Shown piece after piece: positions 41,451-50,849 of a DNA stretch of 64,000 nucleotides. The stretch is from Crocinitomicaceae bacterium (GTDB lineage: Bacteria > Bacteroidota > Bacteroidia > Flavobacteriales_D > Crocinitomicaceae). Location of the stretch: positions 1-64,000 of the forward strand of contig JAHEMJ010000003.1 in NCBI GenBank assembly GCA_024643725.1, given 5' to 3'. Every line of letters begins with the position of its first letter. Positions within the stretch are counted from its first letter, which is position 1. The notes under the pieces are model-generated. The model worked only from the letters and a program-made list of their open reading frames with translations, was not told where the DNA came from and ran no database searches. Both the position numbers and the translations under genes were made by a program.

Positions 41451-41966
41451 TTATAAGTTGTTTCGTCCAAAATAACGGTCATCTTTATCCTCGCGTGTCG
41501 CATCTTCAAGTTGATACTCCTTGCGCATTGGGAAATAATCCATGCTATCCTCGTTTAAGATTCTTCTTAAATCTGGATGTCCAACGAATTGAATTCCAAA
41601 GAAATCATAGGTCTCTCTTTCCATCCAATTTGCTCCCGCGAACAAGTCAACTATGGAAGCAATGGATAATGCATCTTTGGATAAATAACATTTTAAGCGA
41701 AGTCTAAATTGATTTTTCCAACTATGCAATTGGTATACAACGGCAAACTCTCTTCCCGCATCCTCCGGATAGTGAATTCCTGCGATATTTGTTAGGTAGT
41801 TTACACTTAAGGTTTCATGATTTTTTAACCACTCGATGATTTCATGTCCTTTCGCAGCAGGTACCTCCATGGTTAAAAGTCCATAAGGTTCTTCATGAAA
41901 CAACACATCGTTCGGGAAAGCTCCTTGAATCAAATTCAAGATGGCTTCATTATTCAGCTTTTCCAT
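41451..41966 (-). CDS. nuoC: NADH-quinone oxidoreductase subunit C
   Basis: A 171-residue 30-kDa-type peripheral subunit, recognised by LSVNYLTNIAGIHYPEDAGR (partly diverged), the WMERETYDFFGIQFVGHPDL motif and the C-terminal DYFPMRKEYQL segment. It overlaps nuoB by 17 bases. Confidence 0.96.
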   Translation of the reverse strand: MEKLNNEAILNLIQGAFPNDVLFHEEPYGLLTMEVPAAKGHEIIEWLKNHETLSVNYLTNIAGIHYPEDAGREFAVVYQLHSWKNQFRLRLKCYLSKDALSIASIVDLFAGANWMERETYDFFGIQFVGHPDLRRILNEDSMDYFPMRKEYQLEDATREDKDDRYFGRNNL

Positions 41967-42504
41967 CTTCGATTTCTATGTTATAGTTTTGCATCAAATG
42001 TTTGTATTCGTCACTGTATCGACGACGATTGGATTCATTTTTCACCAATTCGTGAATGTTCATGACACCGTCAATGATTTGTTCTGGTCTTGGCGGACAT
42101 CCAGGAACGTATACGTCCACCGGGATAATGCGGTCAATTCCTTGAAGGACACTATACGTATCGAAAATCCCTCCTGAACAAGCACAAGCACCTACGGATA
42201 AAACCCATTTCGGCTCGGACATTTGCTCATAGACTTTTTTCAATACAGGTCCAAGTTTTTTAGAAATGGTTCCAGCAACAATGAGCAAGTCAGCTTGACG
42301 TGGAGAAAAGGACATGCGTTCCATTCCGAATCGCGACAAGTCGTATGCACTTCCCATGGTTGCCATGAATTCGATTCCACAACAAGAAGTGGCAAAGGGT
42401 AGGGGCCAAACGGAATTCGCACGTGCTAGTCCAATGGCTTTGTCTAATGTCGTCAATTGGTAACCTTCACCATTGATGACTTCTAAGTCTTCTATTTTTC
42501 CCAT
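41950..42504 (-). CDS. nuoB: NADH-quinone oxidoreductase subunit B, [4Fe-4S] N2
   Basis: A 184-residue subunit carrying the terminal N2 cluster. The tandem Cys and other ligands are in ATSCCGIEFMA, SVGACACSGG and YVPGCPPRPEQI. It overlaps nuoA by 13 bases and nuoC by 17 bases. Confidence 0.98.
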   Translation of the reverse strand: MGKIEDLEVINGEGYQLTTLDKAIGLARANSVWPLPFATSCCGIEFMATMGSAYDLSRFGMERMSFSPRQADLLIVAGTISKKLGPVLKKVYEQMSEPKWVLSVGACACSGGIFDTYSVLQGIDRIIPVDVYVPGCPPRPEQIIDGVMNIHELVKNESNRRRYSDEYKHLMQNYNIEIEDGKAE

Positions 42505-42866
42505 TCTAATGCTCCTTTAAGTCTAATGTATAAGAATCCAACTAGGAAGAATCCAACGAACATGATCAATGCAAGGAGTCCTTCCATTTTCAATTCGTAA
42601 AAATTCACTGCGTATGGATAAAAGAAAATTACTTCTACGTCAAACAAGACAAACAAAATAGCTGTCATGAAATAACGAATGGAAACAGGGAAACGAGCGT
42701 TTCCTTCTGCTTCAACACCACATTCAAAATTCTCGTCCTTGCGGTCGGAGTTAATTCTTGGGGTCAGTTTGTGCGTGACAAATAAGGTGAAAATAACAAA
42801 GGCCCCAGCGACAAGTACTTGTAAAAGTAAGGGGATGTAATTAGCACTAGTTGAAATTTCTTGCAT
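42492..42866 (-). CDS. nuoA: NADH-quinone oxidoreductase subunit A
   Basis: A 124-residue, three-helix membrane subunit with the conserved loop ENFECGVEAEGNARFPVSIR and YFMTAILFVLFDVEVIFFYP. It is the first gene of the nuo operon. ATG 42866 (MQEISTSAN) is preferred because an upstream extension of 23 codons has no family sequence and because the TAaaTTTG element at 42942-42935 would lie inside or beside that extension. Confidence 0.97.
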   Translation of the reverse strand: MQEISTSANYIPLLLQVLVAGAFVIFTLFVTHKLTPRINSDRKDENFECGVEAEGNARFPVSIRYFMTAILFVLFDVEVIFFYPYAVNFYELKMEGLLALIMFVGFFLVGFLYIRLKGALEWEK

Positions 42867-42934
42867 AAGAACAATTTTTGTTCGGTTCTTTAAACACCAA
42901 CAAACCAAGTTCGTTATGGTTTGTTTAAGCGACA

Positions 42935-42964
42935 CAAATTTACTTTTTCATTTCAATTTCCCAA
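42935..42964 (-). promoter_or_regulatory. putative promoter of the nuoA-N operon
   Basis: On the minus strand TAAATTTG (42942-42935) matches the Bacteroidetes -7 consensus, with a TTGG (42964-42961) 18 bases upstream as a partial -33 match. It lies about 70 bases ahead of the nuoA ATG, leaving a leader of roughly 60 bases. Confidence 0.55.
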
Positions 42965-42984
42965 TGAAATTGTGGATAAAAAGG

Positions 42985-43016
42985 CAAAAAAAAAGCCTCC
43001 TCAATTCGAGAAGGCT
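42985..43016 (-). terminator. rho-independent terminator
   Basis: On the minus strand AGCCTTCTC pairs with GAGGAGGCT (one G-U pair, loop GAATT) and is followed by a run of about ten T. It lies 32 bases after the stop of the barrel protein gene at 43048, upstream of the nuo promoter. Confidence 0.88.
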
Positions 43017-43047
43017 CTTATTTAGAATGATTATGGAAAAGCAGCGC

Positions 43048-43899
43048 TTAAATTTTGATGCGAAGTCCAAGTGCGGTGCTCATTCCAGGACTGAAAGTTG
43101 TGCCAATTTCGTTGATAGAATTGATGTTCAAACTCGGTCTTGCTTCCATGTATAAATGGAAAGGCATCCAGAATGAACGTTTTTTTCCAATTCCAAAGTC
43201 CACTCCCATCGGAATGTAGAGGGATGCACCTAGTGAATTTTTATTTTTAAATCGTTCGTTTTCTTGAATATTTGAACCAGAACCGGTTGCATTTTGACTC
43301 GCCGTAGAATATTCAAAATAGTTGATTTCTGTGGTAGCTTGGTAACTCATACCAATGGAAGCACCTAATCCAGCGTGCAATGACCAACGATTTTCAGGGA
43401 ACATGCGGAAAATCATCGCTCCATCTAAACGAATTTGTTGGTTCGAGTAATTCATGTTGTAATTCTTGATGTGACTCGTGTCAATCACCGTGATAGCTCC
43501 TGTTTGCGAGGATGTTAATGTGTCGTAAGCGGCTGTTTCAGAATAACTTCCCTGTGATGAAAGTGCTCCAACATTTGAAATGTGGGTAATTCCCGCTCTG
43601 AAAGTAACCTTTGGCATCTTTGCACATTGCAAACCTAGTTGCAAACTATAGAATGAAGATTGACTAGTATTCATTTGTCCTGGACCATGAAAGTAAAAGT
43701 CATTGTATGGTTTGAATTGACTGAAGTCTTTTGTCAGAATGCTCGATGAAGGGGCTAACTGTTGAAAATTAGCTAAGGATCCATTTTGCTGTCCCAAAGT
43801 TCCTGTTCCACTTGAAATGTTTACTTCACTAATCTTTAAATTTTGAGAAAAGGCAGATCCACCGATCATTAACGCTGCCATTAGGGTCACTTTTTTCAT
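43048..43899 (-). CDS. exported protein, probable outer-membrane beta-barrel
   Basis: The 283-residue protein has a signal peptide (to about residue 18). It shows alternating amphipathic strands (SSFYSLQLGLQCAKMPKVTF, QQIRLDGAMIFRMFPENRW, SLHAGLGASIGMSYQATTEI), a late MPFHLYMEARPSLNI and a C-terminus ending STALGLRIKI. This suggests a small porin-like or OmpA-N-like barrel. I do not recognise a specific family. It is a single-gene unit with its own strong terminator. Confidence 0.65.
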   Translation of the reverse strand: MKKVTLMAALMIGGSAFSQNLKISEVNISSGTGTLGQQNGSLANFQQLAPSSSILTKDFSQFKPYNDFYFHGPGQMNTSQSSFYSLQLGLQCAKMPKVTFRAGITHISNVGALSSQGSYSETAAYDTLTSSQTGAITVIDTSHIKNYNMNYSNQQIRLDGAMIFRMFPENRWSLHAGLGASIGMSYQATTEINYFEYSTASQNATGSGSNIQENERFKNKNSLGASLYIPMGVDFGIGKKRSFWMPFHLYMEARPSLNINSINEIGTTFSPGMSTALGLRIKI

Positions 43900-43935
43900 A
43901 TTGTTGTTGTTTAATTTGTTGACTTAACGAATGCC

Positions 43936-45900
43936 TTACTTTTTTATTTCATGTAACATCGTTTTTCTTTGACCATTTGGCAATGAAAAACTAAAAATAT
44001 AGGTCCCATTGCACAAGTCGCTTAGACGGATACTTTGCTCATTGGTTACAGTTTGAGTCGAAATAAGTTTGCCGCTCATGTCCATTACTTGGAGCGTAAA
44101 CGAATCTTTTGGACCATTTTTCACGACAAAATTCCCATCACTTGGATTTGGATAAACGCCTAAGTTTTGAGTGAGTTCAAGGGATTGTAATCCTAACACC
44201 AAGTTTGGATCTTGACTAATCGTTCCCACATGGTTCATGATCCAATTGTTAGGGTCAATTGAAAATGTCCCAGTTAATGTTCCTAAGTTGTAAAGGCTAA
44301 ATTGATCTTGATTGGAGTGAATGTCGAAACGGATGATCGTGTCTGCTTGTCCCTGACGGACAAATCGAATATCAATTGGATTTGTGAATGTCGGTGTAAT
44401 CAACTGCATCGATGGTATGTGCGAAATTTCTATGGCCACATCATTGCCAATTTGATTCCATTTGAGGGAGTAAATTGGATACCCTTCGCCAAAATACCAT
44501 TGATTGAAAAATGGGGTAAAATCTACTCCGGTGAAATTTTCCAAGAATAATTTAAATTGAATTCCGGTCGCCGTGCTATCCTTGTACGCCACTTGAAAAG
44601 CACGCAAGGCATCAAAAAACAAGTTGTCATTGTTGACCATGTAACGCATGGAGTGTATGATGCCCGATCCTTTGTCGTAGGTTAATCGTCCGTCAAATAT
44701 GCGGCTTTCATTTAAACTGTCTAACACCCAAACGCTGCCACCGACTTGACTCATGACGCTGTTGTGAACTTGTTGCATTTTTGGACCTTGTTGTCCGGGA
44801 TACAAATGTTCTAACATCAAGTATTCACTATAGGACGCGAATCCTTCATTCAACCAAATGTCGCACCATGAAGCACACGTGACATTGTCGCCCCACCATT
44901 GATGCGCCAATTCATGAGAGGTTAATGATTTTTCAAAAAATCCTTGCGTCGTCATGGTCTGATGTTCCATTCCACCAGAAATTGGCGCCATGCAATGACC
45001 ATATTTTTCATCTTCAAAGGGATAGGGTCCATACAAATCGTAATACAATTCAATAAACGCAGCGGTTTCGTCGATGTCCGCTTGAAAATTAGGCAAGGTT
45101 CCTGGATTATCGTAAATGTAGTTTTGAATCAAAATGGGATTCGGTGCGCCCACTGGATTCGCATAGACATTGTACTCAATGTACTTTGCTACCGAAACAG
45201 AAATGAGGTAATAATCAATTGGATGACGGTGTTTCCAATCATAACGAGTAAAGCCATTTCCAAGCGGCGTCACATGTTCCAAAAGTCCATTTGAACCTGC
45301 TTTGCAAGAATCCGGAACGGTGATGGAAACAGCGCATGAATCAGCTTTGTCTGTCAAACTTTGCTTACAAGGAAACCATTCAAATGCGGAAAAGGGCTCG
45401 GACAACGACCATACAACTTTGTTGCCCCAGGAAGGGGAGGATGCAGCGGTCATTCCACTTCCTCCAAGTGGATTCGATTGCGCCGTTGGTGGAGTTCCAT
45501 CGTAATCGACATCGATGATAAATGACTGATTTGCTTGTGCATTCACTGGTACTTTTACTGCACTCAAAACACGTGAATATCCAACGGGAATGTTATTCAC
45601 TCGAACTTGAGTGATGGTTAAACTAGAAAAAAGTTCAAAGAGTGCACTGTCCATGGCTTGCTTAGCCGTCGCATGAATGCTTCCTGTCCCACTGACATGC
45701 GTTGAAATATTGTTCATGGTTAAATCCAACTGATAAAAATGCACGTCGTATTTTTCCGTCTCGGCGATCTGTGCCACAGTCAGCGTTGCACTTTTACTAT
45801 GCGGAATGCGGTGATCTCGTTTGGAGCAATGAACGGCTGACTCTTGCGCGTGCAAACTATAGGCAACAAAGGATAGGAGAATGGAGAATAGGATTTTCAT
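43936..45900 (-). CDS. secreted M1-family metallopeptidase with T9SS type A domain
   Basis: The 654-residue protein has a signal peptide (to about residue 18), an N-terminal M1 saddle domain and a gluzincin catalytic domain. The exopeptidase motif is GGMEH (309-313, the GxMEN equivalent), the zinc site is HELAH (329-333) and the third ligand is Glu352 in NEGFASYSEY, giving the HExxH-x18-E pattern. The C-terminal 75 residues are a T9SS type A sorting domain (YPNPSDGNFVVKNG, LSDLCNGTYIFSF). It is probably a surface or extracellular aminopeptidase used for protein degradation. Confidence 0.92.
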   Translation of the reverse strand: MKILFSILLSFVAYSLHAQESAVHCSKRDHRIPHSKSATLTVAQIAETEKYDVHFYQLDLTMNNISTHVSGTGSIHATAKQAMDSALFELFSSLTITQVRVNNIPVGYSRVLSAVKVPVNAQANQSFIIDVDYDGTPPTAQSNPLGGSGMTAASSPSWGNKVVWSLSEPFSAFEWFPCKQSLTDKADSCAVSITVPDSCKAGSNGLLEHVTPLGNGFTRYDWKHRHPIDYYLISVSVAKYIEYNVYANPVGAPNPILIQNYIYDNPGTLPNFQADIDETAAFIELYYDLYGPYPFEDEKYGHCMAPISGGMEHQTMTTQGFFEKSLTSHELAHQWWGDNVTCASWCDIWLNEGFASYSEYLMLEHLYPGQQGPKMQQVHNSVMSQVGGSVWVLDSLNESRIFDGRLTYDKGSGIIHSMRYMVNNDNLFFDALRAFQVAYKDSTATGIQFKLFLENFTGVDFTPFFNQWYFGEGYPIYSLKWNQIGNDVAIEISHIPSMQLITPTFTNPIDIRFVRQGQADTIIRFDIHSNQDQFSLYNLGTLTGTFSIDPNNWIMNHVGTISQDPNLVLGLQSLELTQNLGVYPNPSDGNFVVKNGPKDSFTLQVMDMSGKLISTQTVTNEQSIRLSDLCNGTYIFSFSLPNGQRKTMLHEIKK

Positions 45901-46052
45901 GGCTTAAATTTGGATTAAAATTAATAGATTTCGGCGTTTCAGCGTTCTTCCTGTGCATTTTACTGTGTCTTTTCGAATGTTAGCGGTGTTAATTTGCTGT
46001 TAATTGCATGAAATTGAATTTTTTTCGATTGAAAATAGCGTAACTTTATCGC

Positions 46053-46442
46053 ATGAAATTGATCAGTTTCGTACTCATGCTCTATTTTACCTTGCTGTCC
46101 CTTGCGCCCAATTGGCAAGGTGTTCAGTTGTTGAATGCATCGGCATTCTTTCAACATTACGAGGATTATCAAGCGGAATCGAAAGAAGGAAATATCCTTT
46201 CGTTTATTCAAGAACATTATTTCAATCAATTACAAGAGTTTGATAAAGATCACGAAAAACTACCGTTTAAATCGGCTGTTCAAGTGTCAGCAATTTATTT
46301 CGCGGAAAAATTTGAAGTTCCAACACCTGTTGTACAAACGCATGAAGAATGGATTGTTGGCGGGAATAAAAACTTCAGCAAAGTGGATTCATTTATATCA
46401 AATGATTTCCATTCCATTTGGCATCCGCCTCAGCTGGGATAA
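46053..46442 (+). CDS. small exported protein with HPP C-terminus, leader gene of the efflux operon
   Basis: The 129-residue protein has a signal peptide (about residues 1-18), an acidic and aromatic helical body (FFQHYEDYQAESKEGNILSF, IQEHYFNQLQEFDKDHEKLP), His-rich spots and a C-terminus ending SIWHPPQLG. Bacteroidetes often place small proteins of this style ahead of CzcA/CusA pumps. The role is unknown, and metal binding or sensing is an inference. The HPP ending is shared with the unrelated-looking small protein at 11915. The pump gene starts 58 bases after its stop. Confidence 0.7.
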   Translation: MKLISFVLMLYFTLLSLAPNWQGVQLLNASAFFQHYEDYQAESKEGNILSFIQEHYFNQLQEFDKDHEKLPFKSAVQVSAIYFAEKFEVPTPVVQTHEEWIVGGNKNFSKVDSFISNDFHSIWHPPQLG

Positions 46443-46499
46443 TTGATCGTGCAGGATGAACTGCCGTACCTATTCAATTACCTTATCAACTTATTTTTT

Positions 46500-49400
46500 A
46501 TGTTAAATCGAATCATTCATTGGTCGGTACACAACAAATTAATTGTTGCTGTATTGACATTAGGAATCATCGCTTGGGGCGTTTTCTCACTTTCCAAATT
46601 GCCCATCGATGCCGTTCCGGATATTACCAATAACCAAGTACAAATTGTGACGGTTTCTCCTTCCTCCGGAGCGGAGGACATCGAACGTTTTGTGACGTTT
46701 CCGGTTGAGCAGTCCATGGCAACAACACCTGGAATCGAAGAAATCCGTTCCTTTAGTCGTTTTGGATTAAGTGTCGTAACCATCGTCTTTACCGAAGAAA
46801 CCGATATTTACTGGGCACGTCAACAGGTCTTAGAGAGACTTTCGGATGCAAAGGCATCCATTCCACCTGGCTATGGTGAGCCATTTTTGGCGCCTTTAAG
46901 TACGGGACTTGGTGAAATCTATCAATACACCTTGAAAGCGAAACCTGGATTTGAAAAGAAATTCACACCCACTGAATTACGCACCATACAAGATTGGTTG
47001 ATTCGTCGACAATTGTTAGGAGTGAAAGGGGTGGCGGATGTAAGTGGCTTCGGTGGGAATTTAAAAACCTACGAAATCGCCATCGATCCGTTTCTGTTGA
47101 AGTCCAATGGAATTACGGTAACAGATGTGTTTCAAGCCATCGAACGAAACAACCAGAATACCGGAGGAGCATACATCGAGCGAAATTCAATGACGACATA
47201 TATTCGTACAGAAGGACTCATTGGTGGATTGACAGATATCGAGAACATTCAAGTGAAGCACAATGAATCTTCGATGCCTGTGTTTATTCGCGATGTAGCC
47301 AAAGTACATTATGGAGCGGCTGTTCGATATGGCGCTTTAACCTACAACACCGAGGGAGAAGCCGTAGGTGGAATTGTGCTGATGTTGAAAGGTGCCAATT
47401 CTTCAGAGGTGATTCATTTGGTGAAGGAAAAAATGGCGCAAATTGAATCAAATTTACCGGAAGGCGTTGAGTTGAACGTTTACCTCGATCGCACAAATTT
47501 GGTCAATCGTGCCATTTCAACTGTGACGAATAACTTAATGGAAGGAGCGCTCATCGTGATTTTCGTTTTGGTATTACTATTGGGCAATTTACGGGCAGGA
47601 CTCATTGTGGCATCTGTCATTCCATTAGCCATGCTTATTGCGATTTCATTAATGAATGTTTTTGGAGTTTCTGGAAATTTAATGAGTTTAGGTGCGTTGG
47701 ATTTCGGACTCATTGTGGATGGAGCCGTCATCATTGTAGAATCTACTTTGCATTTATTGCATCATCGAGGAAATGTGAAGTTAAGCCAGAAAGACATGGA
47801 TTTCCAAGTGTATGAATCCGCATCTAAATTCAGTAAAAGCGCTGTGTTTGGACAAATCATCATTCTCGTGGTGTATTTGCCAATTTTAGCGTTGGTTGGA
47901 GTCGAAGGAAAAATGTTTAAGCCAATGGCACAAACGGTCATTTTCGCTATTCTTGGCGCTTTGGTGCTCTCGCTGACCTATGTCCCAATGATTTCATCCC
48001 TTTTCTTGTCGAAGAAAATCAATACGAAGGTGACGATTAGCGATCGCATGGTCAATGCCATTCGAGCAAAATATACTCCGGCATTACAATTTTTGTTGCG
48101 CAAACAAAAGATGGTATTGACCGTTATTGGGGTCTTATTTGTCCTGAGTATTGTTGCTTTTCAGCAACTGGGAGCAGAGTTCATTCCTTCGTTGGATGAA
48201 GGAGATTTTGCGGTTGAAACGCGCTTGATGACAGGAACAAGTTTGACCAAAACCATCGAAGCTACAGGAAAAGCATCCCACATTTTATTATCGAATTTCC
48301 CTGAGATTAAGTCCGTCGTTGGAAAAATTGGAACGGCTGAAATTCCAACGGATCCAATGCCAATGGAGGCTTGTGATTTGATGATTATTTTGAAGGATAA
48401 GGCAGATTGGACATCCGCTCACTCGAAGGAGGAGTTGGCGAATAAAATGCAAGCAAAATTGGAGGAGAGTCTGCCGAATGTATCCTTTGGATTCCAACAG
48501 CCGATTCAAATGCGTTTCAATGAACTGATGACTGGTGCAAAGCAGGATGTTGTGGTGAAAATCTACGGTGAGGACTTTGAGAAATTAGCGACATATTCGA
48601 AACAAATAGGCTCCATTGCATCAAAAATTCAAGGAGTGCAAGACGTATATGTAGAGGAAATGAGTGGCTTGCCACAAATGATTGTGACCTACGACCGTGA
48701 AGCGCTGGCAAAATATGGCGTTTCGTTGGAAGAAGTCAACCGTGTGGTGAATTTAGGTTTTGCTGGACAAGCTTCTGGATTTGTATTTGAAGGAGAAAAA
48801 CGCTTCGAATTGGTGGTGAAACTCAAGCCGGAATTTAGAGATAACATTACTGACCTGAATCAACTGTTTGTGGGGAATGATGCCAGACAAGAAATTCCTA
48901 TTTCCGAGTTGGCTCATATTTCCATCAAAAATGGACCGAATCAAATCCAACGGGACGATGCAAAACGACGCATCTTAGTTGGATTTAATGTGCGAGGCAG
49001 AGATGTGGAAAGCATTGTGAAGGAATTGGAAAGTGAGATGAAAAAGAAGGTCAATTTTGATACAGGATACTTTCCCAAAATTGGCGGGACCTTTGAGAAC
49101 TTGATTCATGCAAGAGATCGCTTAATGATTGCTGTTCCAGTTTCACTGTTACTCATTTTCTTTTTATTGTATTTGACATTTCAATCTGTCAAACAAGCGG
49201 CATTGATTTTCTCTGCGATTCCATTGGCGTCCATTGGTGGAATTTACGCGCTGTTCTTCCGTGACATGCCATTCTCTATTTCTGCTGGAGTTGGATTTAT
49301 TGCGCTCTTCGGCGTCGCCGTTTTGAATGGTATTGTATTGATTGCTGAGTTTAATACCTTGAAGAAAAGTGGTTTGCCTTTGATGATGGTGGTGATTCGA

Positions 49401-50837
49401 GGGACAGCCTCTCGATTAAGACCAGTTTTATTGACCGCTGCCGTCGCTTCACTTGGATTCCTACCGATGGCACTCTCTCACGGTAGTGGAGCAGAAGTGC
49501 AAAAACCATTAGCTACCGTGGTGATTGGTGGACTCATCAGTGCGACTTTATTGACTTTGTTTATTCTGCCCATTTTATATGTGATTTTTGAAAAACCCTT
49601 AACCCGTATGAAAAGAAAAAATGTGAGTTTAATGATACTATTGTTAGTTAGCATGCCAAATCTCTTTGCTCAACAAATATTGACCTACGATAAGGCTACT
49701 CAATTGTTAACCGAGCGCAATGGAAAATACAAGTCCGCAATCTTGGAGCAAGAGAAACAAGAACTTCTAGGAAAATCGAATTCAGGCATGCCTTCTACAA
49801 CGATTAATGGAATGATGGGGCAATACAATTCGTATTACAAGAAGGATAACAACATTACGATCAATCAAACCATTCCTTTCCCAACATCCTTCAAAGAAGA
49901 AAAAAACCTTGGCGTTGAAAAAGGCAAGTTAGCGCAGATTGAATCTGTTCTATTGCTTCGAGACTTGGAACAGCAATTAGCGATTTCGTTTGATCAATAT
50001 GGATACACTCAGACTCAAATTCAATATTTGAAAGAATTGGATAGTTCGCTCCAACAATTGGAAGACAAATCAAAGGTGCGCATGGAATTACAAGACATCA
50101 GTCGTTTGGATTATTCCTTGGTTCAAACCAAGAGGATGCGCATTGCAAATGATGTTTCTTTGTTGGAATCTCAATTAATGGGAGAAAAACGAAAAATTGC
50201 GGCATTACTAAACATGGAAGAATCTTCCTTTCGTTTGGAGCTGGCACCATATCAAGCAATGTTGAATGCTATGCCAAAATGGGATGTAAGTAATCACCCA
50301 ATTGCTCAGTGGTATGAACAGCAAAAGGATATTTATTTGCAGGAGAAACAAGTGAATTTTTCCCATCAACTTCCAGAAATCAACCTTGGTTACTTTAATC
50401 AAACTCTCGTCGGCGTGCAAAATGTGAATGGGGTGGATACAAAATTTACTCAGGCAAATCGCTTTCAAGGATACATGGTTGGTGCAAATGTCCCGTTATT
50501 CTGGGGGGCATACAAAACACGAAACCAAGCAACTTCCCTTTCGATGCAACAAAATGAATTGGAGTCTAATCAAAGTAAACAAGCAATGCAAGGTGAAATG
50601 AATCAGCTTATAGAGCAATTAGCCATGTTGTTGGTAAGTTTAGAAAAACTTGGAGGACAATTGAATAATGAGCTGCGCTACTTATCCGAAGATGCGAAAG
50701 TAAAGTTCGATGTCGGTGAAATTTCGTTCATCGAATTCCTCCAAATTCAACAACAACGCAACGAATTGGAATTAACTTATTTGCAATTAATCAATCAATA
50801 CAATCAAACGAGTATTCAGTTAAACTGGTACCGCTAA
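46500..50837 (+). CDS. CzcA/CusA-family heavy-metal efflux RND pump fused to a TolC-like domain
   Basis: The 1445-residue fusion pumps metal ions from periplasm and cytoplasm. Residues 1-1035 are an RND transporter with 12 membrane helices and periplasmic domains. The transmembrane proton-relay triad is Asp401, Asp407 and Glu414 in DFGLIVDGAVIIVE, the CzcA (divalent-metal) pattern rather than the CusA pattern. From about 1037 comes an internal signal-peptide-like segment (MKRKNVSLMILLLVSMPNLF, then AQQ) and a TolC-like outer-membrane-factor domain of about 400 residues. ATG 46500 is chosen because MLNRIIHWSV is the usual RND start. Confidence 0.93.
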   Translation: MLNRIIHWSVHNKLIVAVLTLGIIAWGVFSLSKLPIDAVPDITNNQVQIVTVSPSSGAEDIERFVTFPVEQSMATTPGIEEIRSFSRFGLSVVTIVFTEETDIYWARQQVLERLSDAKASIPPGYGEPFLAPLSTGLGEIYQYTLKAKPGFEKKFTPTELRTIQDWLIRRQLLGVKGVADVSGFGGNLKTYEIAIDPFLLKSNGITVTDVFQAIERNNQNTGGAYIERNSMTTYIRTEGLIGGLTDIENIQVKHNESSMPVFIRDVAKVHYGAAVRYGALTYNTEGEAVGGIVLMLKGANSSEVIHLVKEKMAQIESNLPEGVELNVYLDRTNLVNRAISTVTNNLMEGALIVIFVLVLLLGNLRAGLIVASVIPLAMLIAISLMNVFGVSGNLMSLGALDFGLIVDGAVIIVESTLHLLHHRGNVKLSQKDMDFQVYESASKFSKSAVFGQIIILVVYLPILALVGVEGKMFKPMAQTVIFAILGALVLSLTYVPMISSLFLSKKINTKVTISDRMVNAIRAKYTPALQFLLRKQKMVLTVIGVLFVLSIVAFQQLGAEFIPSLDEGDFAVETRLMTGTSLTKTIEATGKASHILLSNFPEIKSVVGKIGTAEIPTDPMPMEACDLMIILKDKADWTSAHSKEELANKMQAKLEESLPNVSFGFQQPIQMRFNELMTGAKQDVVVKIYGEDFEKLATYSKQIGSIASKIQGVQDVYVEEMSGLPQMIVTYDREALAKYGVSLEEVNRVVNLGFAGQASGFVFEGEKRFELVVKLKPEFRDNITDLNQLFVGNDARQEIPISELAHISIKNGPNQIQRDDAKRRILVGFNVRGRDVESIVKELESEMKKKVNFDTGYFPKIGGTFENLIHARDRLMIAVPVSLLLIFFLLYLTFQSVKQAALIFSAIPLASIGGIYALFFRDMPFSISAGVGFIALFGVAVLNGIVLIAEFNTLKKSGLPLMMVVIRGTASRLRPVLLTAAVASLGFLPMALSHGSGAEVQKPLATVVIGGLISATLLTLFILPILYVIFEKPLTRMKRKNVSLMILLLVSMPNLFAQQILTYDKATQLLTERNGKYKSAILEQEKQELLGKSNSGMPSTTINGMMGQYNSYYKKDNNITINQTIPFPTSFKEEKNLGVEKGKLAQIESVLLLRDLEQQLAISFDQYGYTQTQIQYLKELDSSLQQLEDKSKVRMELQDISRLDYSLVQTKRMRIANDVSLLESQLMGEKRKIAALLNMEESSFRLELAPYQAMLNAMPKWDVSNHPIAQWYEQQKDIYLQEKQVNFSHQLPEINLGYFNQTLVGVQNVNGVDTKFTQANRFQGYMVGANVPLFWGAYKTRNQATSLSMQQNELESNQSKQAMQGEMNQLIEQLAMLLVSLEKLGGQLNNELRYLSEDAKVKFDVGEISFIEFLQIQQQRNELELTYLQLINQYNQTSIQLNWYR

Positions 50838-50849
50838 AAAATAGAAAAC

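Noticed and set aside
46443..46499. TTG start for the CzcA pump
   Set aside because: The extra 19 residues precede the standard RND start MLNRIIHW and match no family sequence.
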